From UBA3210 sp963623095 (GTDB taxonomy: Bacteria; Bacillota_I; Bacilli_A; RFN20; CAG-449): a stretch of 29,682 nt of DNA. Within the stretch, counting starts at the first letter, position 1. Each line of letters begins with the position of its first letter. The position numbers and the translations under genes are program-made. The notes beneath the pieces are model-generated. The model saw only the letters and a list, made by a program, of their open reading frames with translations. It did not search any database and was not told the origin of the DNA. The stretch lies in assembly GCA_963623095.1 (NCBI GenBank), contig CAVFKD010000021.1:1-29682 (forward strand). The letters run 5' to 3'. Shown piece after piece: positions 9,166-17,885 of the stretch.

Positions 9166-9631
9166 AGTTGTGCTTTCTTTTATAATATTTAATAATGAAT
9201 TCTTCTCTAGGATCTTCTTTATAAAGTTCAAATTGATCTTTGTATGGAGGAAAGAATATATTACCTTCATATTCTTTTCTTACTTCAGAGATAATTAATT
9301 CTTCACAATATGGTAATAATTGTTGGTAAATTGAAGCTCCCCCGCAGACAAAGGCTACTTCTTCTGAGTCTTTATAACGAGTAATTAATTCGTTTAAATC
9401 AGTACAGATTTCACATCCTTCTGCAGGATAATTTTTATCAAAGTTCACTACAATATTCTTTCTATTTGGTAAAGCATGTCCAATAGATTTAAAAGTATTT
9501 GAGCCATAAATAATAGTATGTCCTGTAGTAGTTTCTTTAAAGTGCTTAAAATCTTCTTTAATATGCCAAGGAATTAACAATCCATTACCAATTACTCTAT
9601 TAGGATCATGTGCGACAATAACTTTTAACAT
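9164..9631 (-). CDS. folA: Dihydrofolate reductase
   Basis: A 155-residue cytosolic enzyme that reduces dihydrofolate to tetrahydrofolate with NADPH. It restores the folate oxidised by the thymidylate synthase encoded just upstream. Visible: the IGNGLLIPWH loop, acidic D27 at the catalytic position, the LPNRKN turn, and the CGGASIY nucleotide-binding motif. The usual MGR-T-ESI segment reads YGSNTFKSI, so the arginine that contacts the 2'-phosphate of NADPH in E. coli (R44) is serine here, and the E. coli Ser63 position appears to be asparagine. Cofactor preference may differ. The open frame begins at GTG 9640, but the ATG at 9631 gives the normal N-terminus. It comes one base after the thyA stop (TAA-T-ATG), so translation is likely coupled. 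The stop is TAG. Confidence 0.93.
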   Translation of the reverse strand: MLKVIVAHDPNRVIGNGLLIPWHIKEDFKHFKETTTGHTIIYGSNTFKSIGHALPNRKNIVVNFDKNYPAEGCEICTDLNELITRYKDSEEVAFVCGGASIYQQLLPYCEELIISEVRKEYEGNIFFPPYKDQFELYKEDPREEFIIKYYKRKHN

Positions 9632-9632
9632 A

Positions 9633-10505
9633 TTAAACACTTACCTTTCCTTTAAGTGGAGGATAAGGATCATATTCAACAATTTCAAAATCTTCCATCT
9701 TATAATCAACAACTGAATCATGATGATTTTTAATAATTAACTTAGGTAATTTTCTTGGTGTTCTTTCAAGTTGAGTTTTAATTACATCAACATGGTCTAA
9801 ATAAATATGTGCATCACCAAATGTATGTACAAAGTCTCCAACTTCTAAATGACATACATCCGCCATAATGCATAATAAGGTTGCATAACTTGCGATATTA
9901 AAAGGTACACCTAAGAAGATATCCGCGCTTCTTTGATATAATTGGCAAGATAGCTTCTTTCCATCTCCAGATACATAGAATTGAACAAATGCATGGCATG
10001 GAGGTAAAGCCATAGAATCTACTTCTTTAGGATTCCATGCGCAGATAATATGTCTTCTTGAAAATGGGTTTTCTTTGATTGATTTTTCAACGTTTAATAA
10101 TTGATCAACACCAAAGAAATCTCTCCATTGTTTTCCATATACTGGACCTAGTTCTCCATATTTTTTCGCAAATTCTTCATCATCTTTAATCTTTTGGATA
10201 AATTCATCCATTGTTTCGCCTTTATATTCAGGACATTCTGTATATGCTTTATATGGCCAATCATTCCAAATTTTAATATTTTGATCAACTAATGGTTTAA
10301 TATTAGTTGAACCAGAAATAATCCATAATAATTCTCCTAAAATGCCTCTGTAAAAGACTTTTTTAGTTGTAAGTAATGGAAATCCTTCTTGTAAATTACA
10401 TCTAAATTGATAGCCAAAAACTGAGATAGTTCCTGTTCCTGTACGATCTTTTTTTACTTGACCATTTGAAAGAACGTATCTAGCTAAATCTAAATATTGT
10501 TTCAT
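9633..10505 (-). CDS. thyA: Thymidylate synthase (ThyA type)
   Basis: A 290-residue homodimeric enzyme that methylates dUMP to dTMP with methylene-tetrahydrofolate and releases dihydrofolate. Conserved elements: phosphate-binding R21 in DRTGTGT, the WIISGSTN segment, R150-R151 (SRRH), nucleophile C170 in ALPPCH, QRSAD (191-195), N203, and GDAHIYLDH with H233 and Y235. Length is between the E. coli and L. casei forms, with a modest insertion near 85-115. The ATG overlaps the kinase stop by one base (TAATG) and uses a GGAGG site inside the last kinase codons, so it is translated from the kinase message. The dihydrofolate reductase gene follows one base after the stop, the usual thyA-folA pair. 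Confidence 0.97.
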   Translation of the reverse strand: MKQYLDLARYVLSNGQVKKDRTGTGTISVFGYQFRCNLQEGFPLLTTKKVFYRGILGELLWIISGSTNIKPLVDQNIKIWNDWPYKAYTECPEYKGETMDEFIQKIKDDEEFAKKYGELGPVYGKQWRDFFGVDQLLNVEKSIKENPFSRRHIICAWNPKEVDSMALPPCHAFVQFYVSGDGKKLSCQLYQRSADIFLGVPFNIASYATLLCIMADVCHLEVGDFVHTFGDAHIYLDHVDVIKTQLERTPRKLPKLIIKNHHDSVVDYKMEDFEIVEYDPYPPLKGKVSV

Positions 10506-13222
10506 TATTTTTTACCTCCTAAAACTTTGCTTATTTCTTTTAGTAACTCTTTTTTTATAATAGGTTTAGTAACATACCCATTCATTCCTACTTCAATCGA
10601 ATGTGCGATGTCTTCAGAATAAGCATTCGCACTCAAACCAATAATAGGAATATTCTTCGCTAAATTACTATCTAACATTCTAACACTTTTTGTAGCTTCC
10701 CAACCATCACAATTTGGCATTTTTATATCACATAATACCAAGTCAATATCACTGCTTGGATTATTTTTAATATAATTAACAAATTCATTACCGTCAGATA
10801 AGCTAATTGTAGTTGCACCTAAGAATTGTAGATTCTTTGTTATTACTTCTTGATTCATTAAATTGTCATCTACAACCAATATTTTTGATCCTTGTAAAGA
10901 ATATTCTTCTTTATCATTTTCTTTTAATTCTGCCTTTTTAAAATCTAAACTAATAGTAAAAGTTGTACCCATCCCAACTTTGGAATCAACTTTAATATTA
11001 CCCTTCATTAAATCAATAATCGCTTTTGAAATGGATAATCCTATACCCGTACCAGTTATTTTTTTAGTTACTTCTTTATTTTCTCTTTCAAAAGGAATGA
11101 ATAACCTTTTGATAAATTCTTCACTCATTCCTACCCCATTATCAGAGATAACATAATCAATGTGAATATAATCATTTGAATGAGATTCTTTTTCAATTAT
11201 ATCAATATTAACATTTCCTCCGATAGGAGTATATTTAATCGCGTTATTAATAATATTTATAAGTGCATTATTTAATCTAGTTATATCGGCACTTATTACA
11301 CCATCATACGTAGTTTTATCGTTAAAACTCAATTTTAATTTTTTAATCGAGTTTTGCGCAGTAGCTAAATCATATAATAGATTTAAAGATTGTTTAAAAG
11401 AAATATTCTCTTCTTTTAACGTTAATTTATTTGCTTCAATACTACTTAAAGATAATATATCATTTACCATATTTAATAAATGTTTGCTTGAAACATCCAT
11501 CTTTTCTAATGCATCTAACAAAACTTCTTTCTTATCAATATTATCTTTAGCGATTTGATTCATACCTATAATAGCATTTAATGGAGTTTTAATATCATGA
11601 GAAATATTGGATAAGAATTTTGATTTAACATTTGATGATTCACGAGCTTTAAATAACGCAGAAGCAAGAACTTCTTTTTGATTATCTAAGAATAATCTAT
11701 TTTTAGTAATATCATAACAAATAAATAAACATTCAATATCATTTGTATTTGAGTTTTTACTAAGTAAAACAGTATAACGAATAAATAATTTTAAATTATC
11801 TTCAGAGTTAAATAATATTTCATCTTCAATTGAATTAATATTATTTGAATATGCGTTTAACAATCTATCAACATTCATTAATGCATCATATTTTTCAAGA
11901 TATTTAGGATTAACTTTATTTCTCGCAAGAAGAACAAATTCATCAAAAGAAGAATCATTATTAACTTCATCAAAGAAATGAATTTCTTTATCTTCTAAAA
12001 TAAATTTAGAATGCGATGTAATTTTATTTTTTGTTAAATTGATATCAAAATGTAAACAAGAACGAGAAAGCAATGATTCTAGATATTGCGATTCTTTTTC
12101 CATTGATTCACTAAGTTTAATACTTAATTCTTTTTGTCTATTCATATCTTCAACTTCAGAAGATACATCTTTAACTAATACATGGGCTACTCTTTTATCA
12201 TCTTCATAAGAATAAACAATTCCTAAACGATGATATTTGTTATCATATTTATAGTTAGATGATATTAAGAATTTATTATTTTCAAAGCCATTTATAATAT
12301 TATCGAAATCCAAAAATTGTTTAATAGTTTTATTATAAGGGAAAGGTATTTTGTTCAATGCAGAAGTTTTTACCTTCTCACAATCAAGCATTTCATAAGG
12401 ATCATAATTATTATCAGCATCATAAATTAAAACTAAGGAATTAAAATCTAAATACACTTTTAATACTCTAATATATGTATAAGATAATACTGTTGAAATT
12501 GATTTATCCATGTTTTGAACATAATTAACTTGTTTAATTAACATTTTATTTTCACTAGTTACATCTTCACAGATAAATATACCTAATACATCTCCATCAT
12601 TTTCTTTATAAAAACTAATTTCGTTATTAGTGATAATTTCATTTCCTTCAATATCTATAGTTTTAACTTTATAAGTACACATTTCATTGTTTGAAATATA
12701 ACCTTTAACTATTTCATCATAAGTAAATTTCTTGATGTGCTTATCATCGACAATAACATATGAATTTATCTTTTTTAATAATTCACTAAAAGAACATTTA
12801 TTTGGTAAAGAAAAAGCTTTAAGAATACTCTTACCATTCTTATTATCGACAATATCATCTTCTAGAATTAAGTCTTTAGTTAAATTAAATCTAAAGACAA
12901 GTCTTTTTCCTTTAGAAACAATATCAAAGAATTTTTCATTAACCTTATTAACGTGGATTGATTCTCTTTTTAATTCTTTATATTTAGAAAATGTTTTCTT
13001 TTTATTATTTTCATATTGGATAAATATAAAAATAGTAACAATTAATACAACTATATAAACTGTAGTAATAGGTACCATAACATTTAAAGAAGACCAATTA
13101 TTATGATCAAATCCTCTTTCAGGAAAATAAACGCTAAAAGCTAAAAGTAAGACAAAATAATTCAATATAGTCACTAATATTGAAACGCCTATAACAATTA
13201 AAATTTTATATCTTAGTTTCAT
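10505..13222 (-). CDS. Membrane hybrid sensor histidine kinase with C-terminal receiver
   Basis: A 905-residue inner-membrane protein. Two hydrophobic segments (about 8-32 and 47-69) enclose a short outside loop. The cytosolic part has three PAS-like modules, each ending in a D-(I/V)-(T/S) strand and a helix: about 105-222, 250-353 and 385-505. Then come a HisKA domain with H542 in SHDIKTP, a HATPase domain (N box near 656-660, DNGVG 694-698, GTGIGLS 724-730) and a receiver domain (acidic pair D785/D786, phosphoacceptor D832, S864, K886). All catalytic residues are present. No separate DNA-binding output or phosphotransfer domain is encoded nearby, so the output is unknown. It is the promoter-proximal gene of an operon with thyA and folA, which is unexpected. 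An AGAGGT site lies before the ATG. The PAS calls rest on shape and are less certain than the kinase core. Confidence 0.92.
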   Translation of the reverse strand: MKLRYKILIVIGVSILVTILNYFVLLLAFSVYFPERGFDHNNWSSLNVMVPITTVYIVVLIVTIFIFIQYENNKKKTFSKYKELKRESIHVNKVNEKFFDIVSKGKRLVFRFNLTKDLILEDDIVDNKNGKSILKAFSLPNKCSFSELLKKINSYVIVDDKHIKKFTYDEIVKGYISNNEMCTYKVKTIDIEGNEIITNNEISFYKENDGDVLGIFICEDVTSENKMLIKQVNYVQNMDKSISTVLSYTYIRVLKVYLDFNSLVLIYDADNNYDPYEMLDCEKVKTSALNKIPFPYNKTIKQFLDFDNIINGFENNKFLISSNYKYDNKYHRLGIVYSYEDDKRVAHVLVKDVSSEVEDMNRQKELSIKLSESMEKESQYLESLLSRSCLHFDINLTKNKITSHSKFILEDKEIHFFDEVNNDSSFDEFVLLARNKVNPKYLEKYDALMNVDRLLNAYSNNINSIEDEILFNSEDNLKLFIRYTVLLSKNSNTNDIECLFICYDITKNRLFLDNQKEVLASALFKARESSNVKSKFLSNISHDIKTPLNAIIGMNQIAKDNIDKKEVLLDALEKMDVSSKHLLNMVNDILSLSSIEANKLTLKEENISFKQSLNLLYDLATAQNSIKKLKLSFNDKTTYDGVISADITRLNNALINIINNAIKYTPIGGNVNIDIIEKESHSNDYIHIDYVISDNGVGMSEEFIKRLFIPFERENKEVTKKITGTGIGLSISKAIIDLMKGNIKVDSKVGMGTTFTISLDFKKAELKENDKEEYSLQGSKILVVDDNLMNQEVITKNLQFLGATTISLSDGNEFVNYIKNNPSSDIDLVLCDIKMPNCDGWEATKSVRMLDSNLAKNIPIIGLSANAYSEDIAHSIEVGMNGYVTKPIIKKELLKEISKVLGGKK

Positions 13223-13239
13223 AGCCTTACCTCTTAATT

Positions 13240-13245
13240 AGTATA
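13240..13245 (-). promoter_or_regulatory. -10 element of the kinase-thyA-folA operon
   Basis: The minus strand reads TATACT, a 5/6 match to the -10 consensus, 18 nt before the kinase ATG and overlapping the approach to the AGAGG ribosome site, so the leader is very short. The -35 region is weak. Confidence 0.45.
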
Positions 13246-13298
13246 ATCTAAAAATAGGAATAAAACATTAAATATATTTTATATATTTATAAATAAAA

Positions 13299-13312
13299 TC
13301 TTGTATACAAGA
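13299..13312. promoter_or_regulatory. 14-bp palindrome TCTTGTATACAAGA, putative operator
   Basis: A perfect palindrome in the divergent region between rex (+) and the kinase operon (-), just upstream of the rex -35. The core CTTGTATACAAG equals, as I recall it, the core of the Bacillus subtilis gluconate (GntR) operator. It is not a Rex site (TTGTGAA-N4-TTCACAA). The regulator is not encoded in the window. Confidence 0.5.
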
Positions 13313-13318
13313 AAATTA

Positions 13319-13347
13319 TTGAAATTAAATCGGTAAAATTATATCAT
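13319..13347 (+). promoter_or_regulatory. rex promoter
   Basis: -35 TTGAAA (13319-13324), a 17-bp spacer, and -10 TATCAT (13342-13347). The rex AGAGGT ribosome site and ATG follow within about 20 bp. Confidence 0.55.
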
Positions 13348-13368
13348 ATTAATAAGAGGTAAATATTT

Positions 13369-14001
13369 ATGAATGAAAACGCATCAAAATCAACATTAAA
13401 AAGACTACCTTTTTATTTAAATGTATTAAAAAGAAAACAACAAGAAGGTGAAGTATCTATTTCTTCTAGTCAAATCGCAAAAGAATTAGGACTTAACGAT
13501 GTCCAAGTTAGAAAAGATTTAGCGACTGCATCTAAACTTGGTGGTAAACCAAAAGTCGGTTATGACATTATTGAATTAATCACTGATATTCAAGATTATT
13601 TAGGCTGTGGAAGAATTGATAAAGCAGTATTAGTCGGGGTAGGATCTTTAGGTAAAGCTTTACTTGGTTATAAAGGATTTAAAGATTACGGACTAGAAAT
13701 TATTGAAGCATTTGATTCCGCGTCTGGAGTGGTTGGAAATGAAATTAAAGGTATTAAAGTATCATCTTTAAATACATTAAAAGATTCTATTACAAAAAAC
13801 GATGTTAAGATTGGAATTATCACTGTTCCAAGTGAATCCGCGCAAGATGTATGCAATGAACTTGTCGAATCAGGAATTAAAGCTATTTGGAACTTCGCTC
13901 CTATTATTCTTTCTGTCCCAGAAGGAATTATAGTTCAAAATGAAAATATGGCTTCTTCTCTTGCAGTCTTATCTCGTCATTTAAACGGTATTGATTATTA
14001 A
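13369..14001 (+). CDS. rex: Redox-sensing transcriptional repressor Rex
   Basis: A 210-residue dimeric repressor that senses the NADH/NAD+ ratio: it binds DNA when NADH is low and releases it when NADH rises, and typically controls fermentation and alcohol dehydrogenase genes. The N-terminal winged helix (about 8-75) contains SSSQIAKELGLNDVQVRKDL, the family's recognition region. The C-terminal Rossmann domain has GVGSLG (90-95), and the tail has the NFAP, VP-GIIVQNE and SLA-LSRHL motifs that form the domain-swapped helix. Length is typical. It has its own promoter and terminator and is divergent from the kinase operon. I found no full Rex box in the window, so its targets, possibly including alcohol dehydrogenases elsewhere, lie outside or use a diverged site. 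Confidence 0.96.
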   Translation: MNENASKSTLKRLPFYLNVLKRKQQEGEVSISSSQIAKELGLNDVQVRKDLATASKLGGKPKVGYDIIELITDIQDYLGCGRIDKAVLVGVGSLGKALLGYKGFKDYGLEIIEAFDSASGVVGNEIKGIKVSSLNTLKDSITKNDVKIGIITVPSESAQDVCNELVESGIKAIWNFAPIILSVPEGIIVQNENMASSLAVLSRHLNGIDY

Positions 14002-14021
14002 AGCACTTCGGTGCTTTTTTT
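13999..14021 (+). terminator. Intrinsic terminator of rex
   Basis: AAGCAC-TTCG-GTGCTT (14001-14016) with a stable C(UUCG)G loop and a continuing T run, starting on the last base of the stop codon. Confidence 0.92.
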
Positions 14022-14029
14022 GTTGCAAT

Positions 14030-14057
14030 AAAAAACCAGATTACATATGTAACCTGG
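14030..14057 (-). terminator. Intrinsic terminator of the terminal lipoprotein gene
   Basis: On the minus strand CCAGGTTAC pairs with GTAATCTGG around ATAT (one G-U pair), followed by six U. It faces the rex terminator only about 10 bp away, so the two convergent genes each have their own stop signal. Confidence 0.88.
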
Positions 14058-14077
14058 CTTATAATTATTAATTTAAA

Positions 14078-16468
14078 TTACCAATTTAAGATTTCAACTA
14101 CTAAATGAGTATTACTTTCTAATGTATAGACATGATATCTAATTAGAACACCTAGGCTATAGCCATAGTCAATATATAATTCGAAAGGATTATCTACTGA
14201 ATAAACAATGCTTTGGCAATCGACATAATTTTCTTCATCTATATAATAAATATCATCAGACCAAGTTGAATCGACTAATTCACCATCTTCATTATCTTCT
14301 TGCATTACATTATATCCATCAGGAATTAAATTACTTGTAACAAATGATTCTACCTCTTCTATTGAAGCACTATCAAGATTGACATCTAAATTATATTGAG
14401 TCTCATCCCATTCATTAGTTTCTTCTGTTTCAACAAATGCATAACCTGTACCCGCAATTATTTGTTCAATATCATTTTTAGTTGTTTCTGCATCATATCC
14501 AACTAAAGTAACGCATGTAACAACGCATTCAATAATTCTTGGTTCATCTTCACCAGGAACATTGATTGAAGCTGTAATAGTTGCTTCTAAGCCTTCTTCC
14601 GCATCTTCTGCGACAGTTACTAAACCATCTTCATCAACGCTGATTTTACCAGTTGTATCACTTGAAGAATAAGTAATATCATAAGGTAACATATTCTTAA
14701 CAACGCTTAATTGTTTTGTAAAGCCAATTCCAACATTGCATGATTCTTCTTCAAAATAGAATTCAGTTTCATGTGCTTCATTACTACCAATAGAGAATGT
14801 AACTGTTGTTTTTCCAGTATAATCATAGTTAGGATCAGATGTAATAGTGAATGTTACACATAATGAACCTGTAGGATCTTCAAAGTATAAATCATTTTCG
14901 TCAGTATAACCTTCATACCATCCTAAGTTTCTAAATGCTTCAGCATAAGCGTCATAGAAATCACCATTTTGATCATAAACTGAAACGCCTAAATACATAT
15001 CATGTAAAGCAAGTTCTCTTGCTTTTGCTTCAATTTCTTCATCAGTAGCCTCTTCACTTAAGCCATAATCTTCAGGCCATAAAGTACAATATTCTAAATA
15101 GTCTAAATATGCTTTTTCATAAGCCTCTTGACCATTTAAAACATACTTAACATCCATTTCTTTATGAGGTAACATACTTTCTTCAAATGTTGGTAAGGTT
15201 ACTCCTTCAATTCCTAAAGTATCTTTAATAGTACTTGAAATTAATGAAGTAGGCCATGAAGAAACAAAAGTAGAAGTAGGTTCATCAAGAGAAATTATTA
15301 GCAAGAAACCAATTGGTTCATAATCATCATCTGTATAAGTTGCACATGAGAAGCTAATATTTTCTTTCCAAAGAATTGTAGGATCTTGTAATGTAACTTC
15401 ATTATATAATTCATAATCAAAGCTATCACTTAAAGAGAATGTATAAATGTAATATACGCCGTTTTTCTTATATCCTTCAATTTTTCCACCTTCTGCTTCA
15501 AATTGAGGTACTGTAACTCCTGTTTTAGTTTTAATTTCATCAGTTAATTCACTAGGCCAAGAAGTTCCTCCATAATATTTAGGTGTGTAATAGAAATATG
15601 CGTTATTTCCTTGGAAGAAGTAGATTTGAGCGTCAATAGTCGCTCCATCGGATAATGTTTTATGTAAGATATATGCGCTATATTCTTTAGATTCTTCTTC
15701 ATCTAAAGTAAATCCATTTTCCATCAAAATTTTTGCGTTTTCTAAAGAATAATCTTCTACATAATAATCCATGACTACAAAAGTATTTCCATCTGTTGAG
15801 CCAATAGAATTTACTCCACCCATTTTAATAAATGGTAAATCAGTTATGGTTAATGCATAAGACATGTATTCTAAATCATCATCAGTATAGGCAGTATCCG
15901 CGGTTTCAAAAGAGCATAAGTCATTATAACATCTTAAGATATTACCTGCTTCTGAAACTACATTTCCTTCTTCATCTTTTTCTTCATTTGCATAGAAATA
16001 TATTAATTCATAACCGCTTGTTCTTTTAGATGCTTTTTTAGTTACTTCATAATATTCAGTATCACCATTTTTTTGTTTAGCTTCGCCATTATAACTTTTA
16101 ATAGTATTCCAGCCAAAGCTTTCAGTGAGTTTATAATAATCTTTTAATGAGAATGTTTTACTTGTATCAGAAATTTCTAAATAGCCATATTCAGATCCTG
16201 AATCATCTATTCCAACATATTCATCAACAGATAAATCAGAATTAACTAATCCAACTGGATAAGGTAAAACTTCACCACAGTATTTTTTCATTAAAGCTTG
16301 TTGCTCACTAGTCCACATATCAAAGTGGCCATCAATTACTTCTGAAGAAATAACTTGTTGACTCTCTTCAGATGAAGAAACATTACTTGAACAAGAAGTA
16401 AAAGCTCCTCCCATTAATATAGATAAAATAGTAATTGACGATAAAGTTAATAATTGTATTTTTTTCAT
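14078..16468 (-). CDS. Large secreted lipoprotein with repeats and an Ig-like domain
   Basis: A 796-residue lipoprotein of unknown function. The signal peptide has two lysines, a hydrophobic core and the lipobox AFTSC, so C26 should be lipidated. A serine-rich linker follows. The body has repeats of about 100 residues, seen most clearly as SWP-x-x-L...G-(V/I)...P-x-FE near residues 303 and 403. A Big2-like Ig domain lies at about 590-670 (DITYSSSD, ISVDEDGLVTV), and the C-terminal region is acidic. It is strongly acidic overall. The frame runs 44 codons further upstream, but the GGGGG ribosome site (16475-16479) and the signal peptide fix the start at 16468. It follows oppF behind a strong hairpin and may be an accessory binding lipoprotein of the importer. 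I do not recognise a named family. Confidence 0.85.
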   Translation of the reverse strand: MKKIQLLTLSSITILSILMGGAFTSCSSNVSSSEESQQVISSEVIDGHFDMWTSEQQALMKKYCGEVLPYPVGLVNSDLSVDEYVGIDDSGSEYGYLEISDTSKTFSLKDYYKLTESFGWNTIKSYNGEAKQKNGDTEYYEVTKKASKRTSGYELIYFYANEEKDEEGNVVSEAGNILRCYNDLCSFETADTAYTDDDLEYMSYALTITDLPFIKMGGVNSIGSTDGNTFVVMDYYVEDYSLENAKILMENGFTLDEEESKEYSAYILHKTLSDGATIDAQIYFFQGNNAYFYYTPKYYGGTSWPSELTDEIKTKTGVTVPQFEAEGGKIEGYKKNGVYYIYTFSLSDSFDYELYNEVTLQDPTILWKENISFSCATYTDDDYEPIGFLLIISLDEPTSTFVSSWPTSLISSTIKDTLGIEGVTLPTFEESMLPHKEMDVKYVLNGQEAYEKAYLDYLEYCTLWPEDYGLSEEATDEEIEAKARELALHDMYLGVSVYDQNGDFYDAYAEAFRNLGWYEGYTDENDLYFEDPTGSLCVTFTITSDPNYDYTGKTTVTFSIGSNEAHETEFYFEEESCNVGIGFTKQLSVVKNMLPYDITYSSSDTTGKISVDEDGLVTVAEDAEEGLEATITASINVPGEDEPRIIECVVTCVTLVGYDAETTKNDIEQIIAGTGYAFVETEETNEWDETQYNLDVNLDSASIEEVESFVTSNLIPDGYNVMQEDNEDGELVDSTWSDDIYYIDEENYVDCQSIVYSVDNPFELYIDYGYSLGVLIRYHVYTLESNTHLVVEILNW

Positions 16469-16486
16469 ATAAATCCCCCAATTTTT

Positions 16487-16520
16487 AAAAAAGGCTAGTG
16501 AAAGAATTAAATCACTAGCC
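16487..16520 (-). terminator. Terminator or attenuator between oppF and the lipoprotein gene
   Basis: A perfect 9-bp stem, GGCTAGTGA/TCACTAGCC, with a 10-base loop, followed by six U on the minus strand. It begins 6 nt after the oppF stop. The GGGGG ribosome site of the next gene begins only 7 nt past the U run, leaving no room for a separate promoter downstream. Partial read-through would give lower lipoprotein expression. Confidence 0.85.
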
Positions 16521-16526
16521 AATTTA

Positions 16527-17885
16527 TTATTTATTTTTCTTATCGATAGAAGCGATTTCTTCTTTATATTTTTCTGCTTCAGCTTTATTACAATAAACAA
16601 AGTGTCCAGGAATAACTTCTGTTAATGATGGTTTGTCTACTGAATAATCATGTGCTTCTGCAGGATTATAAATTAAACGTTTTCTATTCTTTTCATAGTT
16701 AGGATCTGGCTTAGGAATTGCAGATAATAAAGCTTTTGTATATGGATGTAATGGATGCTTAAATAATTCTTCTGAAGTAGTAAGTTCAACCATTCTACCA
16801 AAGTACATAACTGCGATTCTATCACAGAAATATTTAACTACTGATAAGTCGTGAGCAATAAAGATTAATGTTAATCCTAATTCCTCTTTTAATTCATTTA
16901 ATAAGTTAATGATTTGTGCACGAATTGAAACATCAAGCGCAGAGATAGGTTCATCACAGATCAATAATTTTGGATCCATAACTAACGCTCTTGCGATACC
17001 AATACGTTGTCTTTGTCCACCTGAGAATTCATGTGGATATCTTGAAGCATGGTCTGCGACAAGACCGACTTTTTCAAGCATTTCGACAACCTTTTTATGA
17101 TTTTCTTCTTTGTTTTTATGTCCTTGAATAATTAAACCTTCTTGAATAATATCTTCAACTGTCATTCTAGGGTCTAATGAATCTACTGGATCTTGGAAAA
17201 TCATTTGAATTTCATGCATTAATTTTTTGTTAACGTGTTTATTATCGTAATGGATTTGTTTAATCTTTTTCTTTTGAACAGAAATAATACGTTCTGCTTT
17301 TTCTTTTTCCATTGCGATTTTATCATCGCGTTCTAATTTGATGTTATTGATTTTTTCATTATAATCAGGATCATCTTTACTTAATTTAGAAATTTTTAAA
17401 GTGGCTTCATTTTTATATTTTTTAATTGCTGCTTTTAATCTAATGTTAGTATATTTAATTTCTTTTTTGTTCCATCTATCACCCGCGGAGATTCTAACTC
17501 CCTTATAATAAATAGAACCAGATGTAATATCGTATAATCTAATAATAGATCTACCAGTTGTGGTTTTTCCACATCCTGATTCACCAACAAGACCTAAACA
17601 TTCGCCTTCTTTAACATCAAATGAAACATTGTTGACCGCTTTTAGTTTTGATCTACCTGGTCCACTTCCAAAGAAGAAGAATTGTTTTAAATTTCTAACT
17701 GATAAAATAATGTGTTCATCATTTAATTCTTTTTTAGTTTTGACACGTGAATTAATTTTGTAATATGAAGAATTTTTAAGTGAATCTTCATAAGAATCAT
17801 CACTTAAAACTTGTGCTTCTTCATTATCGACAAGAACCAATGATTCGTTATCAATACTATCTGGTGTTTTAGTCTTTATTTTCAT
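16527..17885 (-). CDS. oppF: Oligopeptide ABC transporter ATPase OppF with a helical insertion
   Basis: A 452-residue cytosolic ATPase that powers import with OppD. ABC motifs: Walker A GESGCGKT (101-108), Q-loop in MIFQDP (Q231), signature SGGQRQ (288-293), Walker B LLICDEP (307-313), and a switch histidine in IAHDLS; an OppF-type C-terminal extension (HPYTKALLSAIP) follows. It also has an N-terminal tail of about 55 residues and a lysine/glutamate-rich helical insertion at about 140-220, between Walker A and the Q-loop, not found in ordinary OppF proteins of about 320 residues. The ATG at 17885 is preferred over the GTG at 17894. It overlaps the end of oppD by 17 nt. The stop is followed by a terminator-like hairpin. 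Confidence 0.93.
   Translation of the reverse strand: MKIKTKTPDSIDNESLVLVDNEEAQVLSDDSYEDSLKNSSYYKINSRVKTKKELNDEHIILSVRNLKQFFFFGSGPGRSKLKAVNNVSFDVKEGECLGLVGESGCGKTTTGRSIIRLYDITSGSIYYKGVRISAGDRWNKKEIKYTNIRLKAAIKKYKNEATLKISKLSKDDPDYNEKINNIKLERDDKIAMEKEKAERIISVQKKKIKQIHYDNKHVNKKLMHEIQMIFQDPVDSLDPRMTVEDIIQEGLIIQGHKNKEENHKKVVEMLEKVGLVADHASRYPHEFSGGQRQRIGIARALVMDPKLLICDEPISALDVSIRAQIINLLNELKEELGLTLIFIAHDLSVVKYFCDRIAVMYFGRMVELTTSEELFKHPLHPYTKALLSAIPKPDPNYEKNRKRLIYNPAEAHDYSVDKPSLTEVIPGHFVYCNKAEAEKYKEEIASIDKKNK

Noticed and set aside
10863..11156. Plus-strand open frame opposite the kinase HATPase and receiver regions
   Set aside because: Antisense shadow of conserved domains; no promoter or ribosome site.
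16469..16600. 44-codon upstream extension of the lipoprotein frame
   Set aside because: It runs through the terminator hairpin and the ribosome site and would bury the signal peptide.
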